Source: Candidatus Celerinatantimonas neptuna (GTDB taxonomy: Bacteria > Pseudomonadota > Gammaproteobacteria > Enterobacterales > Celerinatantimonadaceae). From it: 64,000 nt of DNA. This document shows, piece by piece, positions 17,557-27,322 of this stretch; positions within the stretch are counted from its first letter, which is position 1; each line of letters begins with the position of its first letter. The notes under the pieces are model-generated. The model was not told the DNA's origin. It made no database searches and was given only the letters and a program-made list of their open reading frames with translations. The stretch spans positions 799,501 through 863,500 of the forward strand of contig OU461276.1 in NCBI GenBank assembly GCA_911810475.1, written 5' to 3'. A program made the translations under genes and the position numbers.

Positions 17557-19257
17557 ATGGGAAATGCAGATGAGGATATGAGTTCGCTCATCAGCCAATT
17601 TAAAAAAATTGTCGGTAAACGACATGTCCTGACTTCACAAAATGCAACCCGACGATACAGACAAGGATTTCGCTTTGGAGATGGCCACGTATTAGCTGTC
17701 GTCAAACCAGGCTCATTACTCGAACAATGGCAAATACTGCAACAGTGCATAAAAACTGACGTCATTATAATTACCCAAGCAGCAAATACCGGACTCACCG
17801 GGGGATCAACACCTGATGGTGACGATTATGAACGCCCAATCGTTATCATCAATGTCATGAGAATAAAAAAAATCCAGCTCATCAATGATGCCAATCAGGT
17901 GATCTGTATGCCAGGCGCAACATTAGATCAACTTGAGAAAAAACTTAAACCATTGGGAAAAGAGCCCCATTCGGTCATCGGTTCATCATGCCTTGGAGCA
18001 TCGGTCCTCGGCGGAATATGCAATAATTCCGGAGGATCACTCGTCCGCCGCGGACCTGCATACACGGAACTAGCACTGTTTGCCCAAAGAACGAAAGACG
18101 GTCAACTCCAACTCACCAACCATTTAGGAATCGAACTGGGCGATACCCCGGAAACTATTCTCCATCATCTTGAATGTGGTCAATTTGGCTCAATTTCCCA
18201 TGATCCGAACTGTTGCGCCAGCGACCACGACTACCAGGAACATGTCCGGGATATAGATGCCGACAGTGCGGCTCGTTTTAATGCCGACCCACGCCGTCTT
18301 CATGAAGCATCCGGCTGTGCAGGAAAATTAATGGTGTTTGCGGTTCGATTAGATACCTTCGCAGCAGAAACCCAGACACAGGTCTTTTATATCGGAACCA
18401 ATGATGCCATTGTTCTCGAACACCTGCGACGTCATATGCTTAAACATTTCTCATCACTTCCCGTAAGTGGAGAATATATACACCATGATGCTTATAACAT
18501 CGCAGAGCATTACGGCAAAGATACTTTCTTGCTCATCAACTGGCTCGGAACCCGTCGCCTCCCATTATTTTTTGCTTTGAAAAGTCGCATTGATGGATTT
18601 TTAAGCCAGTTTAACAAGCGCCCATCACATGTAACGGATCGAATACTTCAAAAAGTCAGCCAATGGTTTCCTTCCCATCTACCAAAACGCATGCAGAATT
18701 ATCGCGATCGATTCGAACATCACCTGCTGCTAAAAATGTCAGATTCTGGAATTGACGAAGCCAGAGAATTCCTCACAGCCTTTTTCACTGAACACCGTGG
18801 CGAATTCTTCGAATGCACTCCCGATGAAGGTAAAAAAGCATTTTTACACCGTTTTGCTACAGCCGGAGCCGCCGTACGTTACCGAGCTGTTCATCCAGAT
18901 ACAGTTGAAGATATCGTCGCTCTTGATATTGCATTAAAGAGAAATGAACAAAACTGGCAAGAACACCTCCCCGATTCACTTGATCAGCAAATTCTTGTCA
19001 AACTTTATTACGGACATTTCTTTTGTCATGTTTTTCATCAGGACTATGTCATCCGAAAAGGCGCAAATTGTCTGGAAATTGAACATCAAATGTGGCAATT
19101 ACTCGATAACCGAGGAGCCCAGTATCCAGCTGAACACAATGTCGGCCATCTATATCAGGCCAAACCAGAGTTAGCGAAATTCTACCAACAGTTGGATCCC
19201 TGCAACCGTTTCAACCCGGGGATTGGTCAGACATCGAAGAAACATCACTGGTCGTAA
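17557..19257 (+). CDS. dld: Quinone-dependent D-lactate dehydrogenase
   Basis: 566 residues, colinear with E. coli Dld (571). The FAD-binding PCMH region contains QAANTGLTGGSTPDGDDY and GKEPHSVIGSSCLGASVLGGICNNSGGS (in two segments); the C-terminal membrane-binding domain includes HLPKRMQNYRDRFEHHLLLKM and ends in PAEHNVGHLY and NPGIGQTSK. Oxidises D-lactate to pyruvate at the inner membrane and feeds the quinone pool. Start could be ATG 17557 or the in-frame ATG 17578. Divergent from rbsD, monocistronic. Confidence 0.95.
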   Translation: MGNADEDMSSLISQFKKIVGKRHVLTSQNATRRYRQGFRFGDGHVLAVVKPGSLLEQWQILQQCIKTDVIIITQAANTGLTGGSTPDGDDYERPIVIINVMRIKKIQLINDANQVICMPGATLDQLEKKLKPLGKEPHSVIGSSCLGASVLGGICNNSGGSLVRRGPAYTELALFAQRTKDGQLQLTNHLGIELGDTPETILHHLECGQFGSISHDPNCCASDHDYQEHVRDIDADSAARFNADPRRLHEASGCAGKLMVFAVRLDTFAAETQTQVFYIGTNDAIVLEHLRRHMLKHFSSLPVSGEYIHHDAYNIAEHYGKDTFLLINWLGTRRLPLFFALKSRIDGFLSQFNKRPSHVTDRILQKVSQWFPSHLPKRMQNYRDRFEHHLLLKMSDSGIDEAREFLTAFFTEHRGEFFECTPDEGKKAFLHRFATAGAAVRYRAVHPDTVEDIVALDIALKRNEQNWQEHLPDSLDQQILVKLYYGHFFCHVFHQDYVIRKGANCLEIEHQMWQLLDNRGAQYPAEHNVGHLYQAKPELAKFYQQLDPCNRFNPGIGQTSKKHHWS

Positions 19258-20180
19258 ATCAATATCTAAAGACAAAATGGTAATTATCATTTTATTTAAC
19301 TAAATAACCTTAATCAGGAATAAAGAACCCTTTTCTGATAGGGATGAAGCACAACTTTGCAGTTAATCTCCCATATCAGAATATAGCCCTGCTCCAGCAA
19401 AAATCGATCAGACTCGAAGCGTAACCTTTTATCCTGCATTAAGGTTAAACAATACTAAATACAGGCCAGGATCGACGATGTTTAAACGATATCCATATTT
19501 TCATTATCATCTTAAATATTACGCGTTGATCCAGAGCTCTGGGACTATTGTTTAATATCAACTTTTTGAAATTAAGCAATATTCTATAATTTATGAATTA
19601 TATTTCAACAATCGAAATAACTGAGAAAACTTTCAAATCGCAAAAACTTCAGAAAATTACTATAATAAAAAAATTGATTAACTTGGCTTCAAGTAATGAA
19701 AAACTTAATAATACTCAAAAGAATGCTTAACAATTCTCATTTATTTGTTAAATTGATGGAAGACGAATTTAGATAATACCTAGAATAAAAAAAGACCAAC
19801 AATTCAATGGAAAATATCCTTTAATCATTTTTTTTCAAAACCTAGCGGATCAATCGATGGATTCTAAACACAGAGAAAACTTATGATAATCAAAAACAAC
19901 AGCCCTATAATGGTTAACGTTATTGATCATCAAACGCAGGATAGAAAATCATCTGTTCGTTATGTCAGAAGCAAAAATACGTTTTCTTTATTTTCACAGA
20001 AGTTACAGGGCTTCCAACAAATCAACAAGTCAAGTCAGAGATATTGTCAACCTGTCTATTCCCCATATAAACGATTCATAAAACATACATCAGATTTCAC
20101 CCCTATACGAAATAACAGGCATGATATAAGTCCATCACTACCTTTCAATTCTTTTTCTATACATTCCCGCTCAACTGCTC
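19258..20180. other. Long AT-rich stretch between dld and the EAL gene
   Basis: About 920 bases. A weak AT hairpin just after dld (AAAATG/CATTTT, about 19274-19293, followed by ATTT) may terminate dld. One possible short gene (19883-20203) is listed separately. No RNA gene or conserved coding similarity is recognisable in the rest. Confidence 0.5.
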
Positions 20181-20203
20181 ATGGCCACCCAGATGAAAAA
20201 TAA
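19883..20203 (+). CDS. Possible small hypothetical protein (doubtful)
   Basis: A 106-codon frame whose end overlaps the start of the downstream EAL gene by 23 bases. It is rich in Ser, Gln, Arg and His, has no recognisable domain, and its only ribosome-site candidate (AGAGA, 9 bases upstream) is poor. It may be an upstream coupled frame or chance; I do not recognise it. Confidence 0.2.
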   Translation: MIIKNNSPIMVNVIDHQTQDRKSSVRYVRSKNTFSLFSQKLQGFQQINKSSQRYCQPVYSPYKRFIKHTSDFTPIRNNRHDISPSLPFNSFSIHSRSTAHGHPDEK

Positions 20204-22094
20204 TCAATTTCGCGACGAAGTCGATAATATAGCCCAACAAATCAGTCAAGCGATCCATCATGATTTTAGTGTTCGAATTGATACCAATTCAGACGATGAT
20301 TATCTACGGAAACTAAAAACATTAACAAATACTTTACTCGAATCCGTCGAACAAAATATTTTATCACTCAAAAGTAACCAACAACTTCTTGAAAAGCAGG
20401 TTCAAGAACGTACATCCCGACTCGATCTCATCTTAAAAGGCACCGCTGTCGCAATATGGGAATGGGATATTAAAAACGATATTCTTGAAATATCAGGCAA
20501 CCCGGATGCAATGAACCCCATGATGCCCAACACCCATGACCGGTTCACTTTAGAAAATTGGTTGCAGCTTATCCACCACAATGACCGTGATAAAGTACAA
20601 AAGCATTTACAAAAATATATTTCAGGAAACACCTCTTATATTAATATCGAATATAGAATTCAGGATCTATACGGTGGATATCGTTTTATCCAATGTCGGG
20701 GGATCGGAAATGAAAGTTCCTCTCAAAAATACCCGACAAGAATGGCTGGTACATTAAATGATCAAACCAATAATCATTATATTGATAATACAACTGGCCT
20801 GGTCAATCAGCTATATTTGGATGATGTACTTGCAGATGATCTCCAAACCGATAAATCATTAGCATGTATTGTTATCAATATCACAAATTTCAGCGAATTA
20901 TTAGAGTCACTCCCCCGTCAGGACTATCGAAAGCTGTATAAACAAATAACATCATTATTACTAAAACACCGAAAATATTGTGAATTATTGTCATCAACGG
21001 GGAAAGGTCAATATTCTTTCTTAGTACGCCAGTTAAATAGCCAGGAATTATCTGAACGTTGCCATATATTAGCAAAAATACTCAACCAGCCTTTAAATAC
21101 AGAGCATCAACAACTCTGGTTACATTGTAAAGTTGCAGGTGTCGAGCTATATAAAAATAACCTAACCAGTGCAGATGAAGCATTAAATGCCGCACAATCG
21201 GTCATGCGACAACTAAGCCAATATAATAACTATGCTATATATAATGAAAGTTACCGACAAATTAGTTTAAACCGACATAATATAGAACAATGGCTCAGAC
21301 AAGCCATTCATCATGATTGGTTACATATCTATCTCCAGCCTATTGTGGATCTGAAACGACAATGTATCTATGGCTATGAAGCCTTATCGCGTATCCATCA
21401 CCCCGAATTGGGCATCATTTCCCCAGCACAATTCATTCCAGTCGCAGAAGAAGTCGGATTAATCAAAAAACTGAGCGAAACCATCTTTAATAAAGCAATT
21501 GAGTTAATGGGGGATCCGAAACTCAATGCACTGCATACCACACCTTTTATTATGGAAGTCAATATTTCAGCAGCTCAGCTTCACCAAAAATCACTACCGA
21601 GTTTACTTATCAAACAACTTCAGTCTGTTCACGTATCACCAGAACGCCTCAATATAGAATTGACCGAATCAGCAGTCATGCAAAATATTTCAGCAGCAAC
21701 AGAAATTATCGAACGATTCAGAGCATCAAATATTAAAGTCGCTTTAGATGACTTTGGTACAGGGTATTCATCACTCGCCTATCTTCGTCAATTACCGTTA
21801 GACATATTAAAACTGGATCGCAGTATTGTTACCGGTGTTACAGAAGACTCTCAGCAATCAGCCATTGTTGAAATGGTGATGCAGCTAGCGACAAAACTGG
21901 GGATCAAAGTCATTATTGAAGGCATTGAAACCACGGAAGAATTACAACATTTATGCAAACTCGGAGCGACCAGCGGACAAGGATTCTTATTCGCCGAACC
22001 TTTATTACCAGAACAGATCCAACAAGCTCATCAGCAAACTCGCGAGCTATTCGCCAGAATCAGTCCACTAAATGCCCATTCTGGCAATGTATAA
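20181..22094 (+). CDS. PAS-GGDEF-EAL cyclic-di-GMP phosphodiesterase
   Basis: 637 residues without membrane spans: a coiled-coil-like N-terminus (about 45-85), a PAS domain (about 85-195), a degenerate GGDEF domain (about 200-355, with GKGQY where GGDEF would be) and an EAL domain (about 365-625). The EAL residues needed for c-di-GMP hydrolysis are present: EALSR (Glu400), Asn461, Glu495, DDFGTGYSS (Asp523, Asp524), Lys544, Glu580 and Gln600. It is therefore probably an active phosphodiesterase tuned by the PAS ligand. It stands alone; role (motility, biofilm) cannot be told from context. Confidence 0.88.
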   Translation: MATQMKNNQFRDEVDNIAQQISQAIHHDFSVRIDTNSDDDYLRKLKTLTNTLLESVEQNILSLKSNQQLLEKQVQERTSRLDLILKGTAVAIWEWDIKNDILEISGNPDAMNPMMPNTHDRFTLENWLQLIHHNDRDKVQKHLQKYISGNTSYINIEYRIQDLYGGYRFIQCRGIGNESSSQKYPTRMAGTLNDQTNNHYIDNTTGLVNQLYLDDVLADDLQTDKSLACIVINITNFSELLESLPRQDYRKLYKQITSLLLKHRKYCELLSSTGKGQYSFLVRQLNSQELSERCHILAKILNQPLNTEHQQLWLHCKVAGVELYKNNLTSADEALNAAQSVMRQLSQYNNYAIYNESYRQISLNRHNIEQWLRQAIHHDWLHIYLQPIVDLKRQCIYGYEALSRIHHPELGIISPAQFIPVAEEVGLIKKLSETIFNKAIELMGDPKLNALHTTPFIMEVNISAAQLHQKSLPSLLIKQLQSVHVSPERLNIELTESAVMQNISAATEIIERFRASNIKVALDDFGTGYSSLAYLRQLPLDILKLDRSIVTGVTEDSQQSAIVEMVMQLATKLGIKVIIEGIETTEELQHLCKLGATSGQGFLFAEPLLPEQIQQAHQQTRELFARISPLNAHSGNV

Positions 22095-22200
22095 CCATGT
22101 GACATCACTTGAACTCATCACTCCCAATTCATTCAATGAATAATCAAAAAAGTTTCTTCCAGCCAGAGAGGGACATTCATCATATATACGATAATGTTCT

Positions 22201-22662
22201 TTATTCTGAATCACGTGACATATCAGAAATAACGGCTTTATTATCAATAATTTTTTCGACTTTAACCGCAACCCCATCAACCCACTCAGGATGATCATCA
22301 AGTAATTCAGGATTAGCAATGGACCAATACGTCCCCCGGCACGATACACTAATCAACTTTCTGCCTTCATTTTCACGGATCACTAAATAACCGCTTCCGC
22401 CATCAAAAGTATAGAGATTTGTTTCTGTCGCATTTTTAGTTTGAATACAATATCGTCGCCCCAGAATCAACGTGATAAAACCAATAAAGGCAGCCAACAG
22501 TAATTGAATCCCAAGATTCATCTGAGGATACATAAATGTGATCAAGCCAGACACAATGAACCCAATACCAAACCAGAGCAAAACAAAAGCTGTAACTAAC
22601 ATCTCTGAGGTCATAAGTAAAACACCTATGACCACCAGCCCCCACCAAGTCATGGAGCTCAT
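22201..22662 (-). CDS. NfeD-like membrane protein (YbbJ type)
   Basis: 153 residues: two to three N-terminal membrane spans (about 7-27, 30-47, 53-72) and a soluble OB-fold NfeD domain (about 85-150, GGSGYLVIRENEGRKLISVSCRG split by strands, then WVDGVAVKVEKI). It follows qmcA with a 4-base ATGA overlap, the standard pairing of NfeD with an SPFH protein. E. coli ybbJ-qmcA is the equivalent. GAGGG precedes the ATG by 7 bases. Confidence 0.88.
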   Translation of the reverse strand: MSSMTWWGLVVIGVLLMTSEMLVTAFVLLWFGIGFIVSGLITFMYPQMNLGIQLLLAAFIGFITLILGRRYCIQTKNATETNLYTFDGGSGYLVIRENEGRKLISVSCRGTYWSIANPELLDDHPEWVDGVAVKVEKIIDNKAVISDMSRDSE

Positions 22663-23633
22663 GATTTGCCCTCGTTCGGGAATGGGCTTTGTCCAGATTT
22701 TTTCAATAAATCAGAAACAATCGACAAACTCCCAATCAGTTCACTCGCTTCATAAGGCACAATCACTTTATTAGCAGAATCGCTTGCTGCGATCCCATTC
22801 CACGCTTGAATCCGCGCTTGAGCCAAAATGTAATTTCCTGCTTGTTGATTTTCTTTTAGCGCCTCTGCAATTAATTCAATCCCCTGACGCTGCCCCTGAG
22901 CCATCAGAATTTCTTTTTCCCTGGCAGCCTGGGCCAGCAAAATTTGTGCTTTTTTCTCTGCTTCAGCCATTCGCTCTTTCGCTTCAGCCTCAAGATACGC
23001 TTTTTGCCGCGAAGCTTCTGCTTCAGCAATAACCCGGTTTTTATTAGCAGCGGCTTCTGTTTCGATCGCTCTGCGTTCACGAGAAGCCCGAAGCTGAAGT
23101 TCCATCGCTGACTGAACATCCTGAGGAACTGAAATATCACTAATCTCAACTCGGGTAACTTTTGCCCCCCAACTGGCAGAAGCTGCATCCAGAGCAATTT
23201 GCAATGCCTGATTCATCTCTTCCCTGCTGGACAAAGTCTCATCCAGTTCCATTTTCCCAATCTCTGAACGCAGTGTTGTCTGAGCTAACTGGGCCGTTGC
23301 ATCACGTAAATCGGTAATTTCATATGTTGCTTTTTGCGCATCATTCACCCTCAGATAAATTAATCCATCGATTGTAATACTGACATTATCTTTAGTAATG
23401 ACACTCTGTGGATGCAAATTAATTAACTGTTCCTGTGTAGTAAAGGAGGAACGGACGTGATCAACAAAAGGGACAATAAAACTCAATCCTCCATGCAATA
23501 CACGATGGAATCGCCCCAACCTTTCAATAACCACAAGCCGGGCTTGCGGAACAATACGGACACTTTTTAAAGCTGTAATGATCACTAAAATCGCAATAAC
23601 AACAGCAACAATTGTCGTTGTATCAACAAACAT
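22659..23633 (-). CDS. qmcA: SPFH/stomatin-family protein QmcA
   Basis: 324 residues from ATG 23633: one N-terminal membrane span (about 6-23), an SPFH domain (RIVPQARLVVIERLGRF, ITKDNVSITIDGLIYLRV, MELDETLSSREEMNQ) and a long Ala/Glu-rich coiled coil (about 185-265). The start was placed at 23633 because AAAGGA stands 7 bases upstream; a longer frame would need TTG. Family members form membrane cage or raft-like assemblies and modulate proteases; the partner NfeD is coupled downstream. Confidence 0.88.
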   Translation of the reverse strand: MFVDTTTIVAVVIAILVIITALKSVRIVPQARLVVIERLGRFHRVLHGGLSFIVPFVDHVRSSFTTQEQLINLHPQSVITKDNVSITIDGLIYLRVNDAQKATYEITDLRDATAQLAQTTLRSEIGKMELDETLSSREEMNQALQIALDAASASWGAKVTRVEISDISVPQDVQSAMELQLRASRERRAIETEAAANKNRVIAEAEASRQKAYLEAEAKERMAEAEKKAQILLAQAAREKEILMAQGQRQGIELIAEALKENQQAGNYILAQARIQAWNGIAASDSANKVIVPYEASELIGSLSIVSDLLKKSGQSPFPNEGKS

Positions 23634-24215
23634 AACTACATCCTTTATCCACAAATCATTTTTTAGGAAACCGACAAGGACATGGTACCCTCAAAATGAA
23701 TTTAATTTGAACAAAACTTCTCACGAAACTTCAACACATCTTACAACTGAAAGTATATCACACCTTCAATAGAGTAATAATATTATCTTATATTTCAAAT
23801 AGTTAATTGAATTCTGAAACAGTATTACGAGTAGATAGAAATCTGGGAAACCAAGGTGCATCACCGAAACTATCGTACATAAAATTATCACTAAAGGAGG
23901 AGTTCTAATAATAATCAGATATACTGCGGTGACGCACCAGTGCAGCAGTGATTAGTCTAAAAGAACGATATATCAGTCTAATCATCTACATACTATAGCC
24001 AAAATAGGAAAAAAAAGGGAACGCTCTTCGCATTATTGGTGCTGAATAGATTCTTTATCCACACCCTTGGTGAAAAATATCCGCAAAACAGATCTCTCTT
24101 TTTTTTTCTAATCCTGTATGATTCACCCTCAAATTAGCGTGTTAGACCCGGATGATTCAACTTCAAACTGTGACCTTGTCAGTCAAGTTAAACATGAAGT
24201 AGTTAGGATACAATT
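23634..24215. other. qmcA-MFS intergenic region
   Basis: About 580 bases between divergent genes. It carries the interrupted inverted repeat listed at 23855-23938 and, inside that repeat, an AAAGGAGG sequence with no following start codon. No coding or RNA gene recognised. Confidence 0.5.
23855..23938. repeat. Interrupted 12-bp inverted repeat
   Basis: GGTGCATCACCG (23855-23866) and CGGTGACGCACC (23927-23938) are inverted copies with one mismatch, 60 bases apart. Function unknown; no transposase or T-tract is near. Confidence 0.5.
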
Positions 24216-25499
24216 ATGTTTGCACAAACTTCGACAGCCAATTTATCTCTTCGTGATTACAAAACGATCGCACTATCCATTCTAGGAGGCGCACTGGAAG
24301 TCTATGACTTCATCATCTTTGTGTTTCTATCCGTTACAATTGCGGATGTCTTCTTTCCCCCAAGTATTCCTGAATGGATTCGATTATTGCAAAGTATGGC
24401 CATTTTTTCTGTCGGCTATCTGGCCAGACCTTTCGGTGGAATTGTCATTGCTCATTTCTCTGACAAGATCGGCCGCAAACATATGTTTAATTTCACCGTA
24501 CTGTTTATGGCCATGCCATGCTTTTTAATTGGCATACTGCCCGGTTATGCACAAATAGGACTATGGGCACCGATGCTATTACTTGTTGCCCGACTGATCC
24601 AAGGAGCAGCTCTTGGAGGGGAAGTTCCAAATGCCTGGGTATTTGTTTCAGAGCATACCCCTCGGAAACATCGAGGATATGCACTCGGATTATTACAGGC
24701 CGGTCTGACTTTAGGTTATATGTTTGCAGCGCTCACAACCACTCTGATTACAAGCCACTACAGCAATGATGAAATCCGCCAATGGGCCTGGCGAATCCCT
24801 TTCATCGTCGGTGGTATTTTTGGTTTTATCTCCGTCTGGTTGCGTCGCTGGCTAAGTGAAACACCAGTTTTTATAGAACTCAAAAAAAAGCGCCAACTAT
24901 CCAAAAGACTACCTCTTTCGGAGATTTTCAGCCATCACCGTAACGCAGCAATTCCAGCCGCTATATTGACAGCGATGTTAGCATCCGCAGTCATTATGGC
25001 CATTGTCGTAACCCCCATAGCACTGCAAGACTTTTATCATCTGGCTCCAGGGGTAACATTTGAAATTAGCTGTATTGCTATTCTTTGTCTCAACATTGGC
25101 TGTATTATCGCAGGAAAAGTCTCCGACTACCTTGGTCCCTGGCGTACGATTCTGCTCTACAGTGTTTTACTTGCAATAGGAACAACATTGCTTACTTACG
25201 CATTAGGTAAATCATTACATGTTCTGTTAATCTGTTATGCGATTGCAGGGCTGTTTAGCGGAATTATCAGTGCCGTTCCGGCGGTTGTCGTCAATATGTT
25301 CCCTCCTGCTGTCAAAGTCACAGGGATCTCCCTTATTTATAACATCGCCTATTCACTTTGTTCGAGTATCATGCCACTGACTCTGTTAGCATTACTTCAT
25401 TATCACCATTGGGGTATGGCTTTTTTCTCCTGGGGCGTAATGATTGTCGGATTTATCACTGTCTTTATCTATCGGAATATGCACACCTATCCCGCTTGA
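24216..25499 (+). CDS. MFS transporter, metabolite:H+ symporter family
   Basis: 427 residues with twelve predicted membrane helices. The N-terminus (GGALEVYDFIIFVFLSV), the loop 2-3 motif HFSDKIGRKHMF and the LIQGAALGGEVPNAWVFVSEH region are typical of the MHS branch that includes ProP, KgtP, ShiA and citrate carriers. Probably imports an organic acid or osmolyte with protons. The closeness of MHS subfamilies and the absence of neighbouring metabolic genes prevent naming a substrate. Monocistronic. Confidence 0.85.
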   Translation: MFAQTSTANLSLRDYKTIALSILGGALEVYDFIIFVFLSVTIADVFFPPSIPEWIRLLQSMAIFSVGYLARPFGGIVIAHFSDKIGRKHMFNFTVLFMAMPCFLIGILPGYAQIGLWAPMLLLVARLIQGAALGGEVPNAWVFVSEHTPRKHRGYALGLLQAGLTLGYMFAALTTTLITSHYSNDEIRQWAWRIPFIVGGIFGFISVWLRRWLSETPVFIELKKKRQLSKRLPLSEIFSHHRNAAIPAAILTAMLASAVIMAIVVTPIALQDFYHLAPGVTFEISCIAILCLNIGCIIAGKVSDYLGPWRTILLYSVLLAIGTTLLTYALGKSLHVLLICYAIAGLFSGIISAVPAVVVNMFPPAVKVTGISLIYNIAYSLCSSIMPLTLLALLHYHHWGMAFFSWGVMIVGFITVFIYRNMHTYPA

Positions 25500-25525
25500 G
25501 CAACAATCCGTTCAGGTCCCTGCTA

Positions 25526-25564
25526 TTTACCTTAACCGAGCCCCCGGTGCCCGGTTAAGGTAAA
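25526..25564. terminator. Strong hairpin after the MFS gene
   Basis: TTTACCTTAACCG (25526-25538) pairs perfectly with CGGTTAAGGTAAA (25552-25564) around a GC-rich 13-base loop, 27 bases after the MFS stop. There is no T-tract on the plus strand beyond the arm, so it may be an mRNA 3' stabiliser or a Rho-associated end rather than a classical terminator. Confidence 0.5.
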
Positions 25565-25669
25565 CGCCTAACCCCCTCCCGAAAAACCCGTATGACTACT
25601 CCAATTTATAAAAAAATTAGTTAAACTGTTCTTCATGGACTGTAAATCTATGCAGCCTTCACTCAATCC

Positions 25670-27262
25670 ATGACAAAGGTGAAAAAACTCGATATGCCAA
25701 CTGTTATCTCTATCAAACGTGCTATCGGACTGATTTTATTGATATATCTGACAGCCGCCATACAAACGTGTCAGGCGTTTGGCCTGCAAAATGTTGTCGC
25801 CCATGCTAAAGCACTGGCAAAACAACCTTACCACCCTCCCAAAAGCAACTTATCACCCGTATTTAGCCAGATGCAGTTCGCCGACTATCAGCAAATTCGT
25901 TTCAAATTAAAAAAAGCATACTGGGGAAATGATCATCTCCCATTTAAACTCGAGTTCTATCATCAGGGGATGCAATTTGATATACCTGTGACCATCGATG
26001 AAATTAATGATTTTGGGAGTGTCAAAGCAATCCGCTATACCCCGAATTACTTCAGCTTTGGTAATGTACAACACGATACAACGGCGACAAAAAATCTGGG
26101 ATTCGCCGGATTTAAAATCCTTTATCACCTCAACCCAGCGCATAGCTGGGATGATGAAATTGCCAGTTTTTTAGGTGCCAGCTATTTTAGAGTCATCGGG
26201 CCAAACCAGGTCTACGGACTGTCAGCCAGAGGACTGGCCATTGATACTGGCGAATCACGTCCGGAAGAATTTCCCCGCTTTAAACATTACTGGATTAAAA
26301 AACCAGCGCCCAACAGCCATCATCTAACCGTCTACGCATTAATGGACTCTCCCAGTGCAACCGGTGCTTATAAGTTTAAAATTTATCCAAATGAAGACGG
26401 CGATGCCAGAGTAAATATCAAAAGCCGCATCATTCTCAGAAACCCAGTTGATCGTCTGGGGATAGCCCCACTCACAAGTATGTTTTTATTTGGTTCAAAT
26501 CAACCATCTAAAGTCCCTAATTATCGTCATGCGCTCCATGATTCTAATGGATTAGCCATTCATACCGGCCAGGGAGAATGGATCTGGCGACCGCTAGAAA
26601 ATCCCAAACATATAACCATCAGTGCATTTACGATGACCAATCCAAAGGGTTTTGGATTACTTCAACGCAGACGAAATTTTAACGAATACGAAGATCTCAA
26701 AGACAGATATGATCGAAGACCAAGTGGGTGGGTAGTTCCTGATGGTATGTGGGGCAAAGGTCAGGTTATACTCATTGAACTTCCAAGCCCAAATGAAACC
26801 AATGATAATATAGTAGCCTTTTGGAAACCGGCTAAACAACCACAACCAGGACAGATACTTAGTCTAAATTATCACATCATCTTTAGCACTCACGAAAACC
26901 GGCTACGCTCAAAAACACTTGGCTATGTGGTCAAAACCATGCGTAGCCCCGGAAATATCTATCAGAGCAATTTAGTCCGTCATCCTGATGGGACAACTGC
27001 ATTCTTAATTGATTTTGCCGGAGGGAAATTAGGTCAACTATCCCAAGATGACCCGAATATCACCAGCCAGGTTAACATTGGCCCCAATGCCAGACTCATT
27101 AGCCATCACCTGCAATATAATCCGGTTATAAAAGGCTGGCGTCTAACCCTTAGAATCAAAGTCAAAAATCCACATAAAAACGTTGAAATGAGAGCGAATC
27201 TAGCCAAGAACGACCACCCCATTACAGAAACATGGAGCTACCTGCTAACTGCTTCAAAATAG
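25670..27262 (+). CDS. opgG: Periplasmic glucan biosynthesis protein OpgG/MdoG
   Basis: 530 residues, MdoG family: signal peptide (hydrophobic core about 19-33), then FGLQNVVAHAKALAKQPYHPP, RYTPNYFSFGN, FLGASYFRVIG, YGLSARGLAIDTG and FGLLQRRRNFNEYEDL. OpgG acts in the periplasm in building or branching osmoregulated periplasmic glucans. The signal peptide has no twin-arginine motif, so this is OpgG-like rather than OpgD-like. The usual downstream partner opgH (membrane glucosyltransferase) is absent. Start may be ATG 25670 or in-frame ATG 25694, which has AAAGGTG upstream. Confidence 0.88.
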   Translation: MTKVKKLDMPTVISIKRAIGLILLIYLTAAIQTCQAFGLQNVVAHAKALAKQPYHPPKSNLSPVFSQMQFADYQQIRFKLKKAYWGNDHLPFKLEFYHQGMQFDIPVTIDEINDFGSVKAIRYTPNYFSFGNVQHDTTATKNLGFAGFKILYHLNPAHSWDDEIASFLGASYFRVIGPNQVYGLSARGLAIDTGESRPEEFPRFKHYWIKKPAPNSHHLTVYALMDSPSATGAYKFKIYPNEDGDARVNIKSRIILRNPVDRLGIAPLTSMFLFGSNQPSKVPNYRHALHDSNGLAIHTGQGEWIWRPLENPKHITISAFTMTNPKGFGLLQRRRNFNEYEDLKDRYDRRPSGWVVPDGMWGKGQVILIELPSPNETNDNIVAFWKPAKQPQPGQILSLNYHIIFSTHENRLRSKTLGYVVKTMRSPGNIYQSNLVRHPDGTTAFLIDFAGGKLGQLSQDDPNITSQVNIGPNARLISHHLQYNPVIKGWRLTLRIKVKNPHKNVEMRANLAKNDHPITETWSYLLTASK

Positions 27263-27273
27263 CTGTTTCATAT

Positions 27274-27300
27274 AGAAAGTGGCTTTTAAAGCCACTTTCT
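27274..27300. terminator. Bidirectional terminator between opgG and the DUF2235 gene
   Basis: AGAAAGTGGCTTT and AAAGCCACTTTCT form a near-continuous 13-bp palindrome between convergent genes; T- and A-runs within the arms allow it to act on both strands. Confidence 0.7.
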
Positions 27301-27322
27301 AACCCATTATAAACTCACACGA

